Shown here one piece after another: positions 34,463-44,154 of a DNA stretch of 44,490 nucleotides (position 1 is the first letter of the stretch; each line of letters opens with the position of its first letter). The stretch is from the NCBI GenBank assembly GCA_020846775.1, contig JADLDG010000053.1, positions 1 through 44,490 of the forward strand, in the 5' to 3' direction. The DNA is from Nitrospirota bacterium. GTDB lineage: Bacteria > Nitrospirota > 9FT-COMBO-42-15 > HDB-SIOI813. The notes beneath the pieces are model-generated. The model was not told where the DNA came from and ran no database searches. It worked only from the letters and a program-made list of their open reading frames with translations. The position numbers and the translations under genes were made by a program.

Positions 34463-35547
34463 AGATAATCACACGATATATCTCTTCCGAATTACTAAAG
34501 TTGTTAATTCTCATTGCAGCGGCATTCACAGTACTGTACCTCCTCATTGATATCTTTGAAAATATTGGCGATTTCACAAAGGCCCATGCAGGCTTCATGA
34601 CAATTGCGGGTTACTTTCTTTTCCGACTCCCGCAGGCAATTTATTTCACAATACCTCTTTCACTCCTCTTTGCATCATTTTTGAATCTTGGTCTCTTTAC
34701 AAAATACAATGAGCTCACTGCCCTGCGTTCAGGCGGACTGAGTATACACAATATTACACTGCCTGTCTTGGCGATAACACTGATTTCTTCTGCCGGTGCA
34801 TTCTTATTAAATAACTCTGTCATACCTGTAAGCAATAAGATGGCAGAGGATATACGTATGACGATCGAGGGAAAACCAAGGGAAATGTTTTTTAAAGAAG
34901 ACAGCCTGTGGATAAAGGCTGACGACTATACAATATACAATGCAAGCTTTATAGACCCGGACAAGAAGATCATGGGGCGGATAAATATATATTATCTGAC
35001 ACCTGACTTTAATATAAGGGAAAGCATCTCAGCTAATGGCGCGGTCTCCATAGATAATCAGTGGTTTCTTAAATCAGGTGTAAGGAGGCTGTTTGATCCT
35101 GATAACAGAAATATAACACTCATCGAGTTTGATACCCTTCCATTGGAATTCCCTATAAGACAAGATGATTTCAGTCATGTAACTGTCCAGGCATCTGAAA
35201 CAAGCTATACAACCCTTAAAAAATATATAGACACAATCAAAAGAGAAGGCTATGAGGTTAAAAGACTTACAGTTGATTTATATGCCAAGACATCGTTCCC
35301 ATTTTCAGGGTTTATTCTATCAGTCTTCGGAATGACCTTTGGTTTCAGTATAAAGAAGAAGTTTGGCGGACTTGCCAGAGGCATAGGGATGTGTATTCTT
35401 ACCGGTGTACTCTATTGGACCACCTACTCTCTGTCTTTAAATATGGGATACGCAGGCAGCATAAACCCAATTCTTTCGTCCTGGCTTGCAAATCTTGTGT
35501 TTAGCGTTATAGGCGGATTAATTTACTTCAGGGCTATGAAACTATAG
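34459..35547 (+). CDS. lptG: LPS export ABC transporter permease LptG
   Basis: The second permease, 362 aa, of the LptB2FG extractor. It starts MKIITRYISSELLK, has N-terminal helices (about 13-33 and further segments to 120), the coupling motif YNELTALRSGGLSIH, a periplasmic domain, and C-terminal helices with SIKKKFGGLARGIGMCILTGVLYW. It converges with the GGDEF/EAL gene; the two overlap by 14 bp, leaving no dedicated terminator. Confidence 0.9.
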   Translation: MKIITRYISSELLKLLILIAAAFTVLYLLIDIFENIGDFTKAHAGFMTIAGYFLFRLPQAIYFTIPLSLLFASFLNLGLFTKYNELTALRSGGLSIHNITLPVLAITLISSAGAFLLNNSVIPVSNKMAEDIRMTIEGKPREMFFKEDSLWIKADDYTIYNASFIDPDKKIMGRINIYYLTPDFNIRESISANGAVSIDNQWFLKSGVRRLFDPDNRNITLIEFDTLPLEFPIRQDDFSHVTVQASETSYTTLKKYIDTIKREGYEVKRLTVDLYAKTSFPFSGFILSVFGMTFGFSIKKKFGGLARGIGMCILTGVLYWTTYSLSLNMGYAGSINPILSSWLANLVFSVIGGLIYFRAMKL

Positions 35548-38146
35548 TACTGACCTCGAGTTTTTTCCCGGATCTGAGCATCTCTCTAAATGAATCAAAT
35601 GGCACCGGTCTGCTGAAATAATAGCCCTGCATCTCCTCGCACCCATGTCCAGCAAGGAATAGGAGCTCCTCTAACTTCTCTACGCCTTCTGCTACTGACC
35701 TCAACTTTAGTGTATGGGTCATCGCTAATATTGTCTCAACAATGGATGCACCATCAGGATTAGTTGTAATGTCCATTACAAAGGAGCGGTCTATTTTTAA
35801 CACATCAATAGGAAACTTTTTCAGGTAACTGAGAGAGGAATAACCAGTACCAAAATCATCTATTGAAAGCCTGATTCCTCTGTCTTTTATCGCAAAAAGC
35901 TTCCTGACAAGTTTTTCCTCATTCTTCATCAGGATGCTCTCTGTCAGTTCCAATTCAACATACACAGGGTCGAGGCAGTTCTCGTCCAGTGCAGAGCCAA
36001 TCAATTCAATAAGGTTTTCATTTGCAAACTGCCGTGATGAAAGATTTGAAGACATAACAAGATTAGAAAACCCATCGTCTATCAGCTTTTTCATATCTCT
36101 GCAGGAAGTACGAAGTACCCATTCACCTATCGGAAGGATAATACCGGTCTCCTCTGCAATATAGATAAATTCTGCCGGTGATATCATGTACCCGTCTTTC
36201 TGCCATCTAATCAATGCCTCCATTCCACAGATCTCTCCTGTAGACAAGTCAATTTTGGGCTGGTAATAGAGAACAAATTCCTGCTGTTCCAACGCCTTTC
36301 TGAGATTAGTTTCCATACTCAGTCTGTTCTTAACCCTCACGTTCATTTCTTCGGCAAAGAACTGGTAGTTATTTCCTCCCTGCGCCTTACAATGATACAT
36401 GGCAGTATCAGCCTTCATCAATAGATGGTCAGCCGTCTCACCATCTGAAGGAAACATAGAGATCCCGATACTTGCAGCAACAAACAGCTCATTCTCATTG
36501 ATCTTCACAGAGGCAGTAAACAAGTCCAGGATGTTCTTTGCCACTGTAATAATATCATTTGTGTCAGTCACATCGTTTACCAGAATAACAAACTCGTCCC
36601 CGCCCAGCCTTGCAACCGTATCATAATTTCTAACGCTATTAGCAAGTCGTTCAGCAATCTGTTTCAGGAGGATATCTCCTGAGCTGTGTCCCAGGGTGTC
36701 ATTTATTACCTTAAACCTGTCAATGTCAAGCAGCATAACGGCATACAACATCTTTTTCCTTTTCTGATAGGCCGTGGCCTGACCAAGCCTGTCATTAAGG
36801 AGATTTTTGTTGGCTAAGCCAGTCAGGGAATCGTGGGTTGCCTGATCCATCAGCTGCTCTTCAAACAGTTTTCTATCTGTTATATCATGAACCACAACAC
36901 ACATAGTATTACTATCGCACTGTGAGAGATTACTTGCGGATAATTCAGCATACACTACGGAACCATCTTTATGTCTCAGCCTGAGATCCCTCTTCTCTTT
37001 ATCTATACGTTCTATCTCAAGAGATGAAGTTTCAATGTCCTCTGAAACTATGTCATATAATGACATTTTCAATATTTCATCACTATTGTAGCCAAGAAGG
37101 CTTTTAAATGCCGTGTTGCCTTCAAGTATCATCTTGTCTGCACAATTAACAATAATAATACCTTCATTTGCCTGCTCTATGACAGCCCTGTATTTCGCCT
37201 CTGATTCTTTCCCCATCCGTCGAGAAAGGACCAGTTTTTTAAAAAGCCGGTTATTTATCAAGGCAAATACAAGTACTGCAAGAACAAACCAGAGGATAAA
37301 ATATGTAATTGTATCAACACCCTGTCTGTATATTTTCCTTTGGGATTCAACCTTTGTAACGAATGCATTGTTGCCATAAATGTCTTTTACAGTGGCGTAG
37401 CCAGCCACTAAGTCCCTGCTTAATGGAGATACCAGGACAGGGGCCGCATCATCAATCTTTTGAATTGCGATCTTAATATCATCAGGTATTATCTTATCGT
37501 CTACTCTAATAACATTAATGGACAATTTTGTCTGTTGGGCTATCTGTTCGATCTCTTTAGAATCAAGATAACGACCTATAATAAGCGCTCCGCGAATCGG
37601 CCCTTTGAATTCATTCGTTAGAACCGGTCTTGAGGAGACAAGCAGGATGCCTTCAGGAAGCCGCATAATACCTTTTATCGTACTCTCAATGCGAGGATGT
37701 CTCACGAGAGGGCTTTCCGGAGTAAGGTGCTTTAGGAAGCTCTCAGAGACAGGAACCGGAATTTCTCTGATGAGATCAAACCCCCTTTTATAAACAACTT
37801 CTCCACTGTTTCTTATATAAACCAGGATATTAAGATGCAATTGGGGGAAGACTGCATCAGGAAGGTTGTCTTTGAGAAATGCCTTGTTGCCATCGTTAAT
37901 AAACTTATAACTCTCATCCCATCCGGCATAATCACCATTTACAGTACTTAAGTGTGCAAGTTCACCGTTGAGAGCATTAAGCGTCCGTTCTACATTCTTC
38001 TCCATGTTGTTATGCTCGATTTCGACAAAACTGTCAAGTAAGATCAGCCTGGATGCAATCAAAAGGACAATAAATAATGCAGACAGGGAAGTCCCCACAA
38101 TTACAAACATTTTAAACTGCCGATAATCAAACAATTTCTTCATCAT
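35534..38146 (-). CDS. Membrane CHASE4-like/PAS/GGDEF/EAL cyclic-di-GMP enzyme
   Basis: An 870-aa signalling protein. TM1 is at about 12-35 and a periplasmic CHASE4-like sensor at about 40-275 (VNGDYAGWDESYKF near 69-82 is typical). TM2 is at about 280-298, a PAS domain at about 315-425, a GGDEF domain at about 435-600 with intact GGDEF 515-519, and an EAL domain at about 610-862 with EALIRW from E643. An RxxD inhibitory site (R506-D509) lies five residues before GGDEF. DDFGTGYSSL is present in the EAL domain. Both synthase and phosphodiesterase activities look possible. The neighbours are not pilus genes, but type IV pili elsewhere in the window are frequent c-di-GMP targets. The start is ATG 38146 or 38143. 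Confidence 0.9.
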   Translation of the reverse strand: MMKKLFDYRQFKMFVIVGTSLSALFIVLLIASRLILLDSFVEIEHNNMEKNVERTLNALNGELAHLSTVNGDYAGWDESYKFINDGNKAFLKDNLPDAVFPQLHLNILVYIRNSGEVVYKRGFDLIREIPVPVSESFLKHLTPESPLVRHPRIESTIKGIMRLPEGILLVSSRPVLTNEFKGPIRGALIIGRYLDSKEIEQIAQQTKLSINVIRVDDKIIPDDIKIAIQKIDDAAPVLVSPLSRDLVAGYATVKDIYGNNAFVTKVESQRKIYRQGVDTITYFILWFVLAVLVFALINNRLFKKLVLSRRMGKESEAKYRAVIEQANEGIIIVNCADKMILEGNTAFKSLLGYNSDEILKMSLYDIVSEDIETSSLEIERIDKEKRDLRLRHKDGSVVYAELSASNLSQCDSNTMCVVVHDITDRKLFEEQLMDQATHDSLTGLANKNLLNDRLGQATAYQKRKKMLYAVMLLDIDRFKVINDTLGHSSGDILLKQIAERLANSVRNYDTVARLGGDEFVILVNDVTDTNDIITVAKNILDLFTASVKINENELFVAASIGISMFPSDGETADHLLMKADTAMYHCKAQGGNNYQFFAEEMNVRVKNRLSMETNLRKALEQQEFVLYYQPKIDLSTGEICGMEALIRWQKDGYMISPAEFIYIAEETGIILPIGEWVLRTSCRDMKKLIDDGFSNLVMSSNLSSRQFANENLIELIGSALDENCLDPVYVELELTESILMKNEEKLVRKLFAIKDRGIRLSIDDFGTGYSSLSYLKKFPIDVLKIDRSFVMDITTNPDGASIVETILAMTHTLKLRSVAEGVEKLEELLFLAGHGCEEMQGYYFSRPVPFDSFREMLRSGKKLEVSTIVS

Positions 38147-38353
38147 CCTTTGAAATTTAAGTTATAAACTAATTTAATGCTACATATTATCGTCCTTTAA
38201 ACAGAATTCGTTAACAGTTTTTAGTCCTAAAGATAGAAAAAATTGATATTTTACTGCAGAAACCAGACATTTCATTTAATTACAAGAGGTTGACCATTGA
38301 CTTTAAATCTTCAGATTGCTAATATAAGCGGAAAATCAAAGGGACCGAATCTT

Positions 38354-39838
38354 ATGGGTCAATACATACTTGTCCTTGATCAGGGTTCTCAAAGATCCAG
38401 CGCCTTACTCGTTGACAGCCACGCAAAAATAATTGCCAGGTCAGAATACCCTTTGAAGCCACATATACTCCGCTCAGGTTGGATTGAGTACAACGCAGAT
38501 GACATCTTAAAAGGCCAGTTAAATTCGATCAAGACTCTTTTCCGGAAAATCGGATCTAAAAAACAACAGATAGCTGCACTTGGAATATCGGGACAGCAAT
38601 CCACGATACTGCTGTGGGATAAAGAAACCGGAAAACCAGCTTGCAATGCAATAAGTTACAGCGACCCGCGGGGAACAGACATATGCAGACAGAGGTTTGA
38701 ACGTAGGCATATAGTTCGTGAACGTACCGGACTTGACCTTTCACCTTTCTATTCTGCATCCAAGATTAAGTGGGTTCTGGATAATATCAAGGCTGTGCAG
38801 AAACTCGCAGAGAAAGGGCGTTTGTTACTTGGAACAGTAAATACCTATCTACTGTGGCATTTGTCAAACAGGTCCGTCTATATTATAGATCATGCAAGTG
38901 CGGCTCAAACACTTCTGTGCAATATATTTACCAGGACCTGGGACAGAGAATTACTTGATTTGTTCAATCTGCCCCATGAAATATTCCCTGCCGTTGTGCC
39001 CACTTCATCTTATTTAGGTGATGCAGTTATTGAGCGTCAGGCAATCCCGATACATGCATCTATTACAGAAAAACAGGCCTCCCTTGTTGGACAAGGACTA
39101 TTTCAGGAGGGGGAGGTAAGTATTAACTACGCTGACGATGGACTTATACTTGCAAATACAGGAAAAAAAATATTCCTTTTACCAGGTCTCCTGACAACCA
39201 TTGCATGGTCAAATCAAGAAAATACATCGTATCTACTGGAAGGCGTAATTAATTCAGCTGGTTCATTCTTATCATGGCTGAAAGACAATCTTGGTCTCAT
39301 CGGTCCAAAAGAAGACATTGAAAAGCTCTGCAAGGGATCTGTAAACCGGCTATTTATGCTGCCATCATTAGACGGCCTCGGAACCCCTCACCGGGAGAGT
39401 TACAGCACTGTATGCTTGTATGGACTTAAAAAGAATTCGAGGAGAGAGGATATAGTGCGTGCAGCAGTTGAGGCAATAGCATTCATGGTAAAGGACAATC
39501 TTAATGTTATTCAGACAGACGGACGCTTGCAGTTGAAAAAGGTAGTATGCAGTGGCACTGTCTCAGAGATATCTCATCTGATGCAGTTCCAGGCTGACAT
39601 CCTTAAGATGCCGGTGCACAAGGTTAAGGAAGATTATAATACTGCCATTGGAACTGCCTTCCTCGCAGGGCTCAGCAAGAATATCTGGCAAGGCATATCT
39701 TCGATCGAGAAAATAACATCTTCTGCAAGTACCAGGGTCTTTCACCCTAAGCTAAGCGACCAGGAGGCTGCAAAGCTGTATGAGCGCTGGCGGCTCACCT
39801 TTTATCACTCAAGAGAATGGTCAAGAAATTCTCCTTAG
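38354..39838 (+). CDS. FGGY-family carbohydrate kinase, divergent GlpK-like
   Basis: A 494-aa protein of the FGGY (hexokinase/actin-fold) family. YILVLDQGSQRSSALLVD at the N-terminus and GWIEYNADDI are close to glycerol kinase. ATP-binding regions (GSVNRLFMLPSLDGLGTP, VCSGTVSEI) are retained. Residues that bind glycerol in E. coli GlpK appear changed by eye alignment: NQRE reads GQQS (77-84 region), the WQD tryptophan reads Y (SYSDPR), and the GDQQ aspartate reads E (TEKQ). The substrate is therefore uncertain, so no symbol is given. ATG 38354 has AGGGA 9 nt upstream. TTG 38297 with AGAGG 7 nt upstream would add 19 residues. The gene overlaps the following lipoprotein gene by 22 nt. The 207-nt gap before it (38147-38353) holds no other gene or convincing promoter. 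Confidence 0.82.
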   Translation: MGQYILVLDQGSQRSSALLVDSHAKIIARSEYPLKPHILRSGWIEYNADDILKGQLNSIKTLFRKIGSKKQQIAALGISGQQSTILLWDKETGKPACNAISYSDPRGTDICRQRFERRHIVRERTGLDLSPFYSASKIKWVLDNIKAVQKLAEKGRLLLGTVNTYLLWHLSNRSVYIIDHASAAQTLLCNIFTRTWDRELLDLFNLPHEIFPAVVPTSSYLGDAVIERQAIPIHASITEKQASLVGQGLFQEGEVSINYADDGLILANTGKKIFLLPGLLTTIAWSNQENTSYLLEGVINSAGSFLSWLKDNLGLIGPKEDIEKLCKGSVNRLFMLPSLDGLGTPHRESYSTVCLYGLKKNSRREDIVRAAVEAIAFMVKDNLNVIQTDGRLQLKKVVCSGTVSEISHLMQFQADILKMPVHKVKEDYNTAIGTAFLAGLSKNIWQGISSIEKITSSASTRVFHPKLSDQEAAKLYERWRLTFYHSREWSRNSP

Positions 39839-42561
39839 TTATACTTATCATCACCACAGGCTTTGCTCTTTCAGGCTGCATGTCAATAATAAACTCGTAT
39901 CGCTCCAATGTTGCCTTGAATAATTGGGAGAGACTGGCGCACCAACGCCGGTACGATCGTGCAGAAGAGTTAATTAACAAAGCTCTCAAGTACAACCCCG
40001 AAAATGTTAAGGCATGGACCGCTCTGGGAGATGTCTATCTTATTACAGAAGAATACAGAGAGGCCAGGTTAGCCTATGAGGAGGCATTACGACTGGACAG
40101 GGATGCATTCGAGGCATACTCCGGGCTGATGGCGGTTGAACTTGAAGAGTCCGGTTATTCAGACGTGATAAAAGATAAAATCAGCAGGGAGATTGAGGCA
40201 TACAAAAATACAGGTGAAAGAAACGCTAAAAGGTTGATGGCGGTATTTAACGTGCTTAATTTTCTGCATGAATATGATAAGGCTGCAGAAATAGCAGAAG
40301 AGATCATGAAACTATCTCCTGATGAAAAGACCTCAGAGACGTTGTCCGGCTTTCTCTCTGAGGAGTTGCTAAGCGAGAAGGATGTGGACAAACGTCTTAT
40401 AAGAATCGAACATTTTCTATCTTTATTCCCGTCAGCCAAAGAGTCCTTTATGGTAAATCACCTCAGGCTTGGCATCTTACAAAAGGACCTTAAAAATAGA
40501 GATTTATTATTCAAATTTGGTGAGGAATGGTTAAAGAAAGAACCAGAGAACAGGAGGGCAAATTTCTCAGTTGGTTACTGGTATACAGAAGAAGGTATCT
40601 CACTGGAGAGTGCGGTATTACACATAAGAAAGGCATTAGACCTTATGGTAAATCCGGACCTTGCTGATAAACCTGATCACTACCCTGAAATCGAGTGGTT
40701 GAAGGACCTTAAAAAGACAACTGGTATATACTATTCAACGCTGGGGTTGGCATACTATAAGCTCGGCCAAAAGGAGATGGCCGAAGAGGCATACATAAAG
40801 GGGACTCAATATCTTGAGTACGACAAAGAACTCTACTTCAGATTGGGTAATATCCTGGAAGAACGAGGTGATGCACTGGGTGCTGTAAATGCTTATGTGC
40901 AGGCGCTCAAATCAGGCGAAAATAAAGAGGCAGAGGAAAGACTGCTAACTCTGACAGGATCTGACGCTGCAAGCACTAACAAGTTTTATGCGATCAAAGA
41001 GGGGATAACGTCATTTACAGATGTGACTGCAGATGCAGGACTTCAGGGAATTGAGGCTTCAAGAATAGCCTGGGGAGACTTCAATAATGACGGATATGAG
41101 GACCTCATGCTTAACGGGGCGCTGCTTCTGAAAAACAATGGTAATGGAACATTTACCGATACAACCGCGAGCGCTGGAATTAAAAAAATTGATGGAGCCA
41201 ATGGGGGTATATGGGGAGATATTGATAACAATAGTTTTATTGATTTCTACACATTTGCAAAAGGCAGTAATAATATTGACCGGCTATGGAAAAACAACGG
41301 GGATGAGACGTTCACAGACATTACCTTGACAGCTTTTACAGATGTGGACAACTACCCTACTGAGGCTGCGGCATGGGTTGATTATGATAAAGATGGTTTT
41401 ATAGATCTCTACCTGGCGAATTATGAGAGACCTCTTCATGAAACTATTGACAGGGCAAGAGGCACTCCCGACCGTCTGTTTCACAACAATGGCAATGGTA
41501 CTTTTGATGATGTAAGTATGATATCGGGTATAACATTACGGGAGAATATGTGCGGGAGGGGTGTCAGCTGGGGTGACTATGACAACGATGGTGACTCGGA
41601 CATATATGTTTCAAACTACAGACTTGATCCGAACTTATTATGGAACAATAACGGAGACGGGACATTTTCTAATAAGGCTGAGGAAAAAGGTGTTGAAGGA
41701 GATGAAACTGAAGGGGCTTACGGACATACTATAGGGTCAGAGTGGGGTGATTATGACAATGATGGCGACTTGGACCTGTTTGTCTCCAATCTTGCCCACC
41801 CAAGGTATATAGGTTATTCTGACAAGAGTATGCTTCTCGAAAATCAGGGGCCGCCCCGTTATAACTTTATAAACCGGTTTGGCGACTCAGGAATAAGATT
41901 TGAAGAAACATCCGCTGATCCTTCCTTTATTGACTACGATAATGACGGGTTTCTGGATATCTTCTTTACATCCACATATAAAGATAGAAACAGTTTTTTA
42001 TACAAGGGTAACGGTGACGGGACGTTTAAAGATGTAACGTGGCTTGCAGGAGTCAGGGTAGACGATGGATGGGGCGATGCTTTTGCAGACTTTGATAATG
42101 ATGGTGACATGGACCTTGCGATTGGAGGCGGTGCAGGGCTGAAATTATTTAGAAATGATGGGAATGAACACCACTGGCTGCATGTAAAAGTAGTGGGGCG
42201 TGAGTCAAACTATTCAGGCATAGGGGCGAGAGTCATTATCAGGCCGGGCGAAGTCAACCCAACCCAAACAACCACTAAGCGTCACCCTGAACCTGGTTTG
42301 TTGTCTCCCGGGGAGGAGACCACGAAACAAAAAACAGATTCCCGCGCCACCTTCAAGATGCAAATGCGTGAGGTCCAGGGTGGGAAAGGCAGCGGCTCCC
42401 AGCACTCACTCCCTGTGGAGTTCGGACTTGGAGATTACAGCGGACTTCTTGATCTCGAAGTGCTGTTTCCATCAGGCAAGGCCATAAGATTAAACGGCGT
42501 AACTCCGGACCAGCTTATCATCGTGGATGAGCGGGCTGAGGGTGAACCATCTGTGAATTGA
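39817..42561 (+). CDS. TPR / FG-GAP (VCBS) / ASPIC-UnbV surface lipoprotein
   Basis: A 914-aa lipoprotein with signal and lipobox ALSGC (C21). TPR-like helices cover about 35-375. Seven calcium-type DxDxDG repeats (near 421, 468, 523, 588, 646, 707 and 759) suggest a seven-bladed propeller as in integrin-type FG-GAP proteins. The C-terminal ASPIC/UnbV domain (about 785-905, GIGARV then VEFGLGDYSG and VLFPSGKAIRLNG) is interrupted by about 33 low-complexity residues (814-846) encoded by palindromic DNA. It probably acts on the cell surface or periplasm, binding proteins or sugars; the partner is unknown. It starts inside the kinase gene (22-nt overlap), so the two are likely co-translated. Confidence 0.88.
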   Translation: MVKKFSLVILIITTGFALSGCMSIINSYRSNVALNNWERLAHQRRYDRAEELINKALKYNPENVKAWTALGDVYLITEEYREARLAYEEALRLDRDAFEAYSGLMAVELEESGYSDVIKDKISREIEAYKNTGERNAKRLMAVFNVLNFLHEYDKAAEIAEEIMKLSPDEKTSETLSGFLSEELLSEKDVDKRLIRIEHFLSLFPSAKESFMVNHLRLGILQKDLKNRDLLFKFGEEWLKKEPENRRANFSVGYWYTEEGISLESAVLHIRKALDLMVNPDLADKPDHYPEIEWLKDLKKTTGIYYSTLGLAYYKLGQKEMAEEAYIKGTQYLEYDKELYFRLGNILEERGDALGAVNAYVQALKSGENKEAEERLLTLTGSDAASTNKFYAIKEGITSFTDVTADAGLQGIEASRIAWGDFNNDGYEDLMLNGALLLKNNGNGTFTDTTASAGIKKIDGANGGIWGDIDNNSFIDFYTFAKGSNNIDRLWKNNGDETFTDITLTAFTDVDNYPTEAAAWVDYDKDGFIDLYLANYERPLHETIDRARGTPDRLFHNNGNGTFDDVSMISGITLRENMCGRGVSWGDYDNDGDSDIYVSNYRLDPNLLWNNNGDGTFSNKAEEKGVEGDETEGAYGHTIGSEWGDYDNDGDLDLFVSNLAHPRYIGYSDKSMLLENQGPPRYNFINRFGDSGIRFEETSADPSFIDYDNDGFLDIFFTSTYKDRNSFLYKGNGDGTFKDVTWLAGVRVDDGWGDAFADFDNDGDMDLAIGGGAGLKLFRNDGNEHHWLHVKVVGRESNYSGIGARVIIRPGEVNPTQTTTKRHPEPGLLSPGEETTKQKTDSRATFKMQMREVQGGKGSGSQHSLPVEFGLGDYSGLLDLEVLFPSGKAIRLNGVTPDQLIIVDERAEGEPSVN
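42256..42354. repeat. Palindromic insertion within the ASPIC domain coding region
   Basis: A stretch with a hairpin TTTGTT-GTCTCC (42297-42308) / GGAGAC (42315-42320) and AAACAAA (42325-42331), flanked by AACC-rich and CCCGCG-type sequence. It encodes Thr/Lys/Pro-rich residues that break an otherwise ordinary ASPIC domain, staying in frame. It resembles small palindromic repeat elements; no second copy is present in the window. Confidence 0.5.
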
Positions 42562-42605
42562 CACGGTGTATTGGCCTATGTTATTTTAAGCATGTTTGGA
42601 TCTGT

Positions 42606-42680
42606 GCGGGTGTAGCTCAGTGGTAGAGTCCCAGCTTCCCAAGCTGGTTGTCGCGGGTTCAAATCCCGTCGCCCGCTCCA
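42606..42680 (+). tRNA. tRNA-Gly (anticodon CCC)
   Basis: A full 75-nt cloverleaf: acceptor GCGGGTG / CGCCCGC (one G-U), D-stem GCTC / GAGT, anticodon stem CCAGC / GCTGG with loop TTCCCAA, T-stem GCGGG / CCCGT with loop TTCAAAT, discriminator T and an encoded CCA. The anticodon CCC reads GGG. No clear promoter box is seen in the short gap after the lipoprotein gene. tRNA 3' ends are common integration sites, and the sequence that follows differs in character. Confidence 0.96.
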
Positions 42681-42701
42681 TTATTTCCTAATAATATCAA
42701 T

Positions 42702-42840
42702 AAGTTGAGATTTCAAAAGTGTGTCCCCAGACTGTCCCCAGAACTACCTACAGAGCTACTTTCCAGACAAATTCCCCAATAGATTTTAACGTAATTTACT
42801 GCGATCCTGCCGGTTACCGAGCAGCAAATCCTCAAGTATA
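42702..42840 (-). pseudogene. Possible 3' remnant of a tRNA-targeting integrase
   Basis: On the minus strand an open stretch ends SSSVGSSGDSLGTHF and a TGA at about 42715-42717, formed by the repeated TGTCCCCAG sequence. Terminal GDSLGT-type tails occur on some tyrosine recombinases that integrate at tRNA genes. No catalytic residues are present and no start is found. The rest of the 221-nt gap (42681-42901) shows no gene. Low-confidence call based on a short tail and position. Confidence 0.25.
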
Positions 42841-42901
42841 AAACTCTGGCTTCCAGCAAATTCTTGTTTTAAATAGCAGCCAAAAGCAAGCCAAAATCGA
42901 T

Positions 42902-44053
42902 TTATTTCTCAACCCATCTCCCATCAGAAAAGTTAAAAAACCTTGGGGCCCGCACAACTCTTGCACTAACAAGCCTGCGGTTTTCCTCCTGTGGCCCATA
43001 TGAACCAGCAGATCGTGGCGCTGTGATTACTTCTATTACGGCTACCAGTAGCGGTTGTTTTTTGTTTGAATCGAATTTTGGCAAAACAGCATTAATTTCT
43101 CCCTTGGTGACAACATTAGCAAGTCCGAGCGTTGTTGATCCATATGTTCCACAGAGGCTCATGACAACCTGTCCTACAGGAGGCTGGCGTTGTGCAACCA
43201 GGAGGGCATAACTTGCCCCCACGCGGGTACTGATGAAAACATCTTGAGATACTATTATTGCCCGGTCATCTCCCTTCAACGATTCTATTTCCAATATCTT
43301 CTTTGTAAGCGATTCCTTTATTTCCTGCGTATTACAAACTTTCGATTCGATTTCTCTCACCTTCTTCTGTAATAACGTAATCGCCTCACTCTTCTGAATA
43401 AAAAATGTGCTTGGGCAGTCCGATTCGTCCGGGAAAATAAAATAGAAAGGAAGCGGTTTATCTATATCTAACGGCTCCTTTTGATAAGGTGTCAGATTGA
43501 CCATTCTGGCCATAAGGTACTCAGAGGCCGGACAGGCGAGGGGACTGCCGATAGTGACCTTTGCTCTGTCGTCTTTGAGCATTTTGATCCAGTCATCATC
43601 CTTGATCTGCTCGATACGATCCCAGAGAAGCACATCCTGGATATCGATATGCATACCCGCAAGCTTCGTTCTGGTAAACCGTGTGACTGCTCGCATATCC
43701 CAGCGTGAAACAGTTTCAGTCTTAAGTTCTTGATGGTATCTGGCTGCAATAAAGATAGTCAGTGCCTCGCTTTCTGCCAATGAATCCAATATGTTTTCCC
43801 CTCGATAGAATATTGTATTTTCGGCCAATCCTTCATTAAACCTCCGCAGGTACTGGTCTAAGGCCAGCAGCTCTGAAACTGATAAATAGACATCTTCGCC
43901 GTCACACAGTCGCTTTAGTTTTCGCCTGTCTACCCCACGCTCCCTGTTATTTGCCTCAAAAATTGCTTTTGCAAGGGCGTCCCAACTCCTCCCCTTCCTC
44001 TCATATCGTTTTCTCAGTACATCTGGCAGGCGGAATGTTGTTATATTATCCAT
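42902..44053 (-). CDS. Unknown regulator-like protein with N-terminal HTH-like region
   Basis: A 383-aa protein from the ATG at 44053, chosen because AAGGAGG lies 8 nt upstream; the frame is open to 44104 with other ATGs. Residues about 22-70 (SWDALAKAIF, then DRRKLKRLCDGEDVYLSVSELLALDQYL) resemble an XRE-like HTH. A central alpha/beta region (about 95-190) contains TIGSPLACPASEYLMARM (167-184), possibly a nucleotide- or ligand-binding fold. A predicted coiled coil (222-262) follows, then a C-terminal domain (264-370) with LCGTYGSTTLGLANVV. No signal peptide. I do not recognise a named family. Its promoter overlaps an inverted repeat, suggesting autoregulation. It sits beyond a tRNA, in a probable accessory region. 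Confidence 0.75.
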   Translation of the reverse strand: MDNITTFRLPDVLRKRYERKGRSWDALAKAIFEANNRERGVDRRKLKRLCDGEDVYLSVSELLALDQYLRRFNEGLAENTIFYRGENILDSLAESEALTIFIAARYHQELKTETVSRWDMRAVTRFTRTKLAGMHIDIQDVLLWDRIEQIKDDDWIKMLKDDRAKVTIGSPLACPASEYLMARMVNLTPYQKEPLDIDKPLPFYFIFPDESDCPSTFFIQKSEAITLLQKKVREIESKVCNTQEIKESLTKKILEIESLKGDDRAIIVSQDVFISTRVGASYALLVAQRQPPVGQVVMSLCGTYGSTTLGLANVVTKGEINAVLPKFDSNKKQPLLVAVIEVITAPRSAGSYGPQEENRRLVSARVVRAPRFFNFSDGRWVEK

Positions 44054-44131
44054 GTCTTCGCCCTCCTTGTTGTCAAGATGCGACTCTGTCATTATTTGCC
44101 ACATAAGAGGCAGTAAATGACATGTCTCTAT

Positions 44132-44154
44132 TTGTACATTATCATATTGTACAA
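44132..44154. promoter_or_regulatory. Operator-like inverted repeat
   Basis: A perfect TTGTACA (44132-44138) / TGTACAA (44148-44154) with a 9-nt centre. It covers the -10 box and start site of the minus-strand gene ending at 42902. The size fits a dimeric HTH repressor. Confidence 0.6.
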
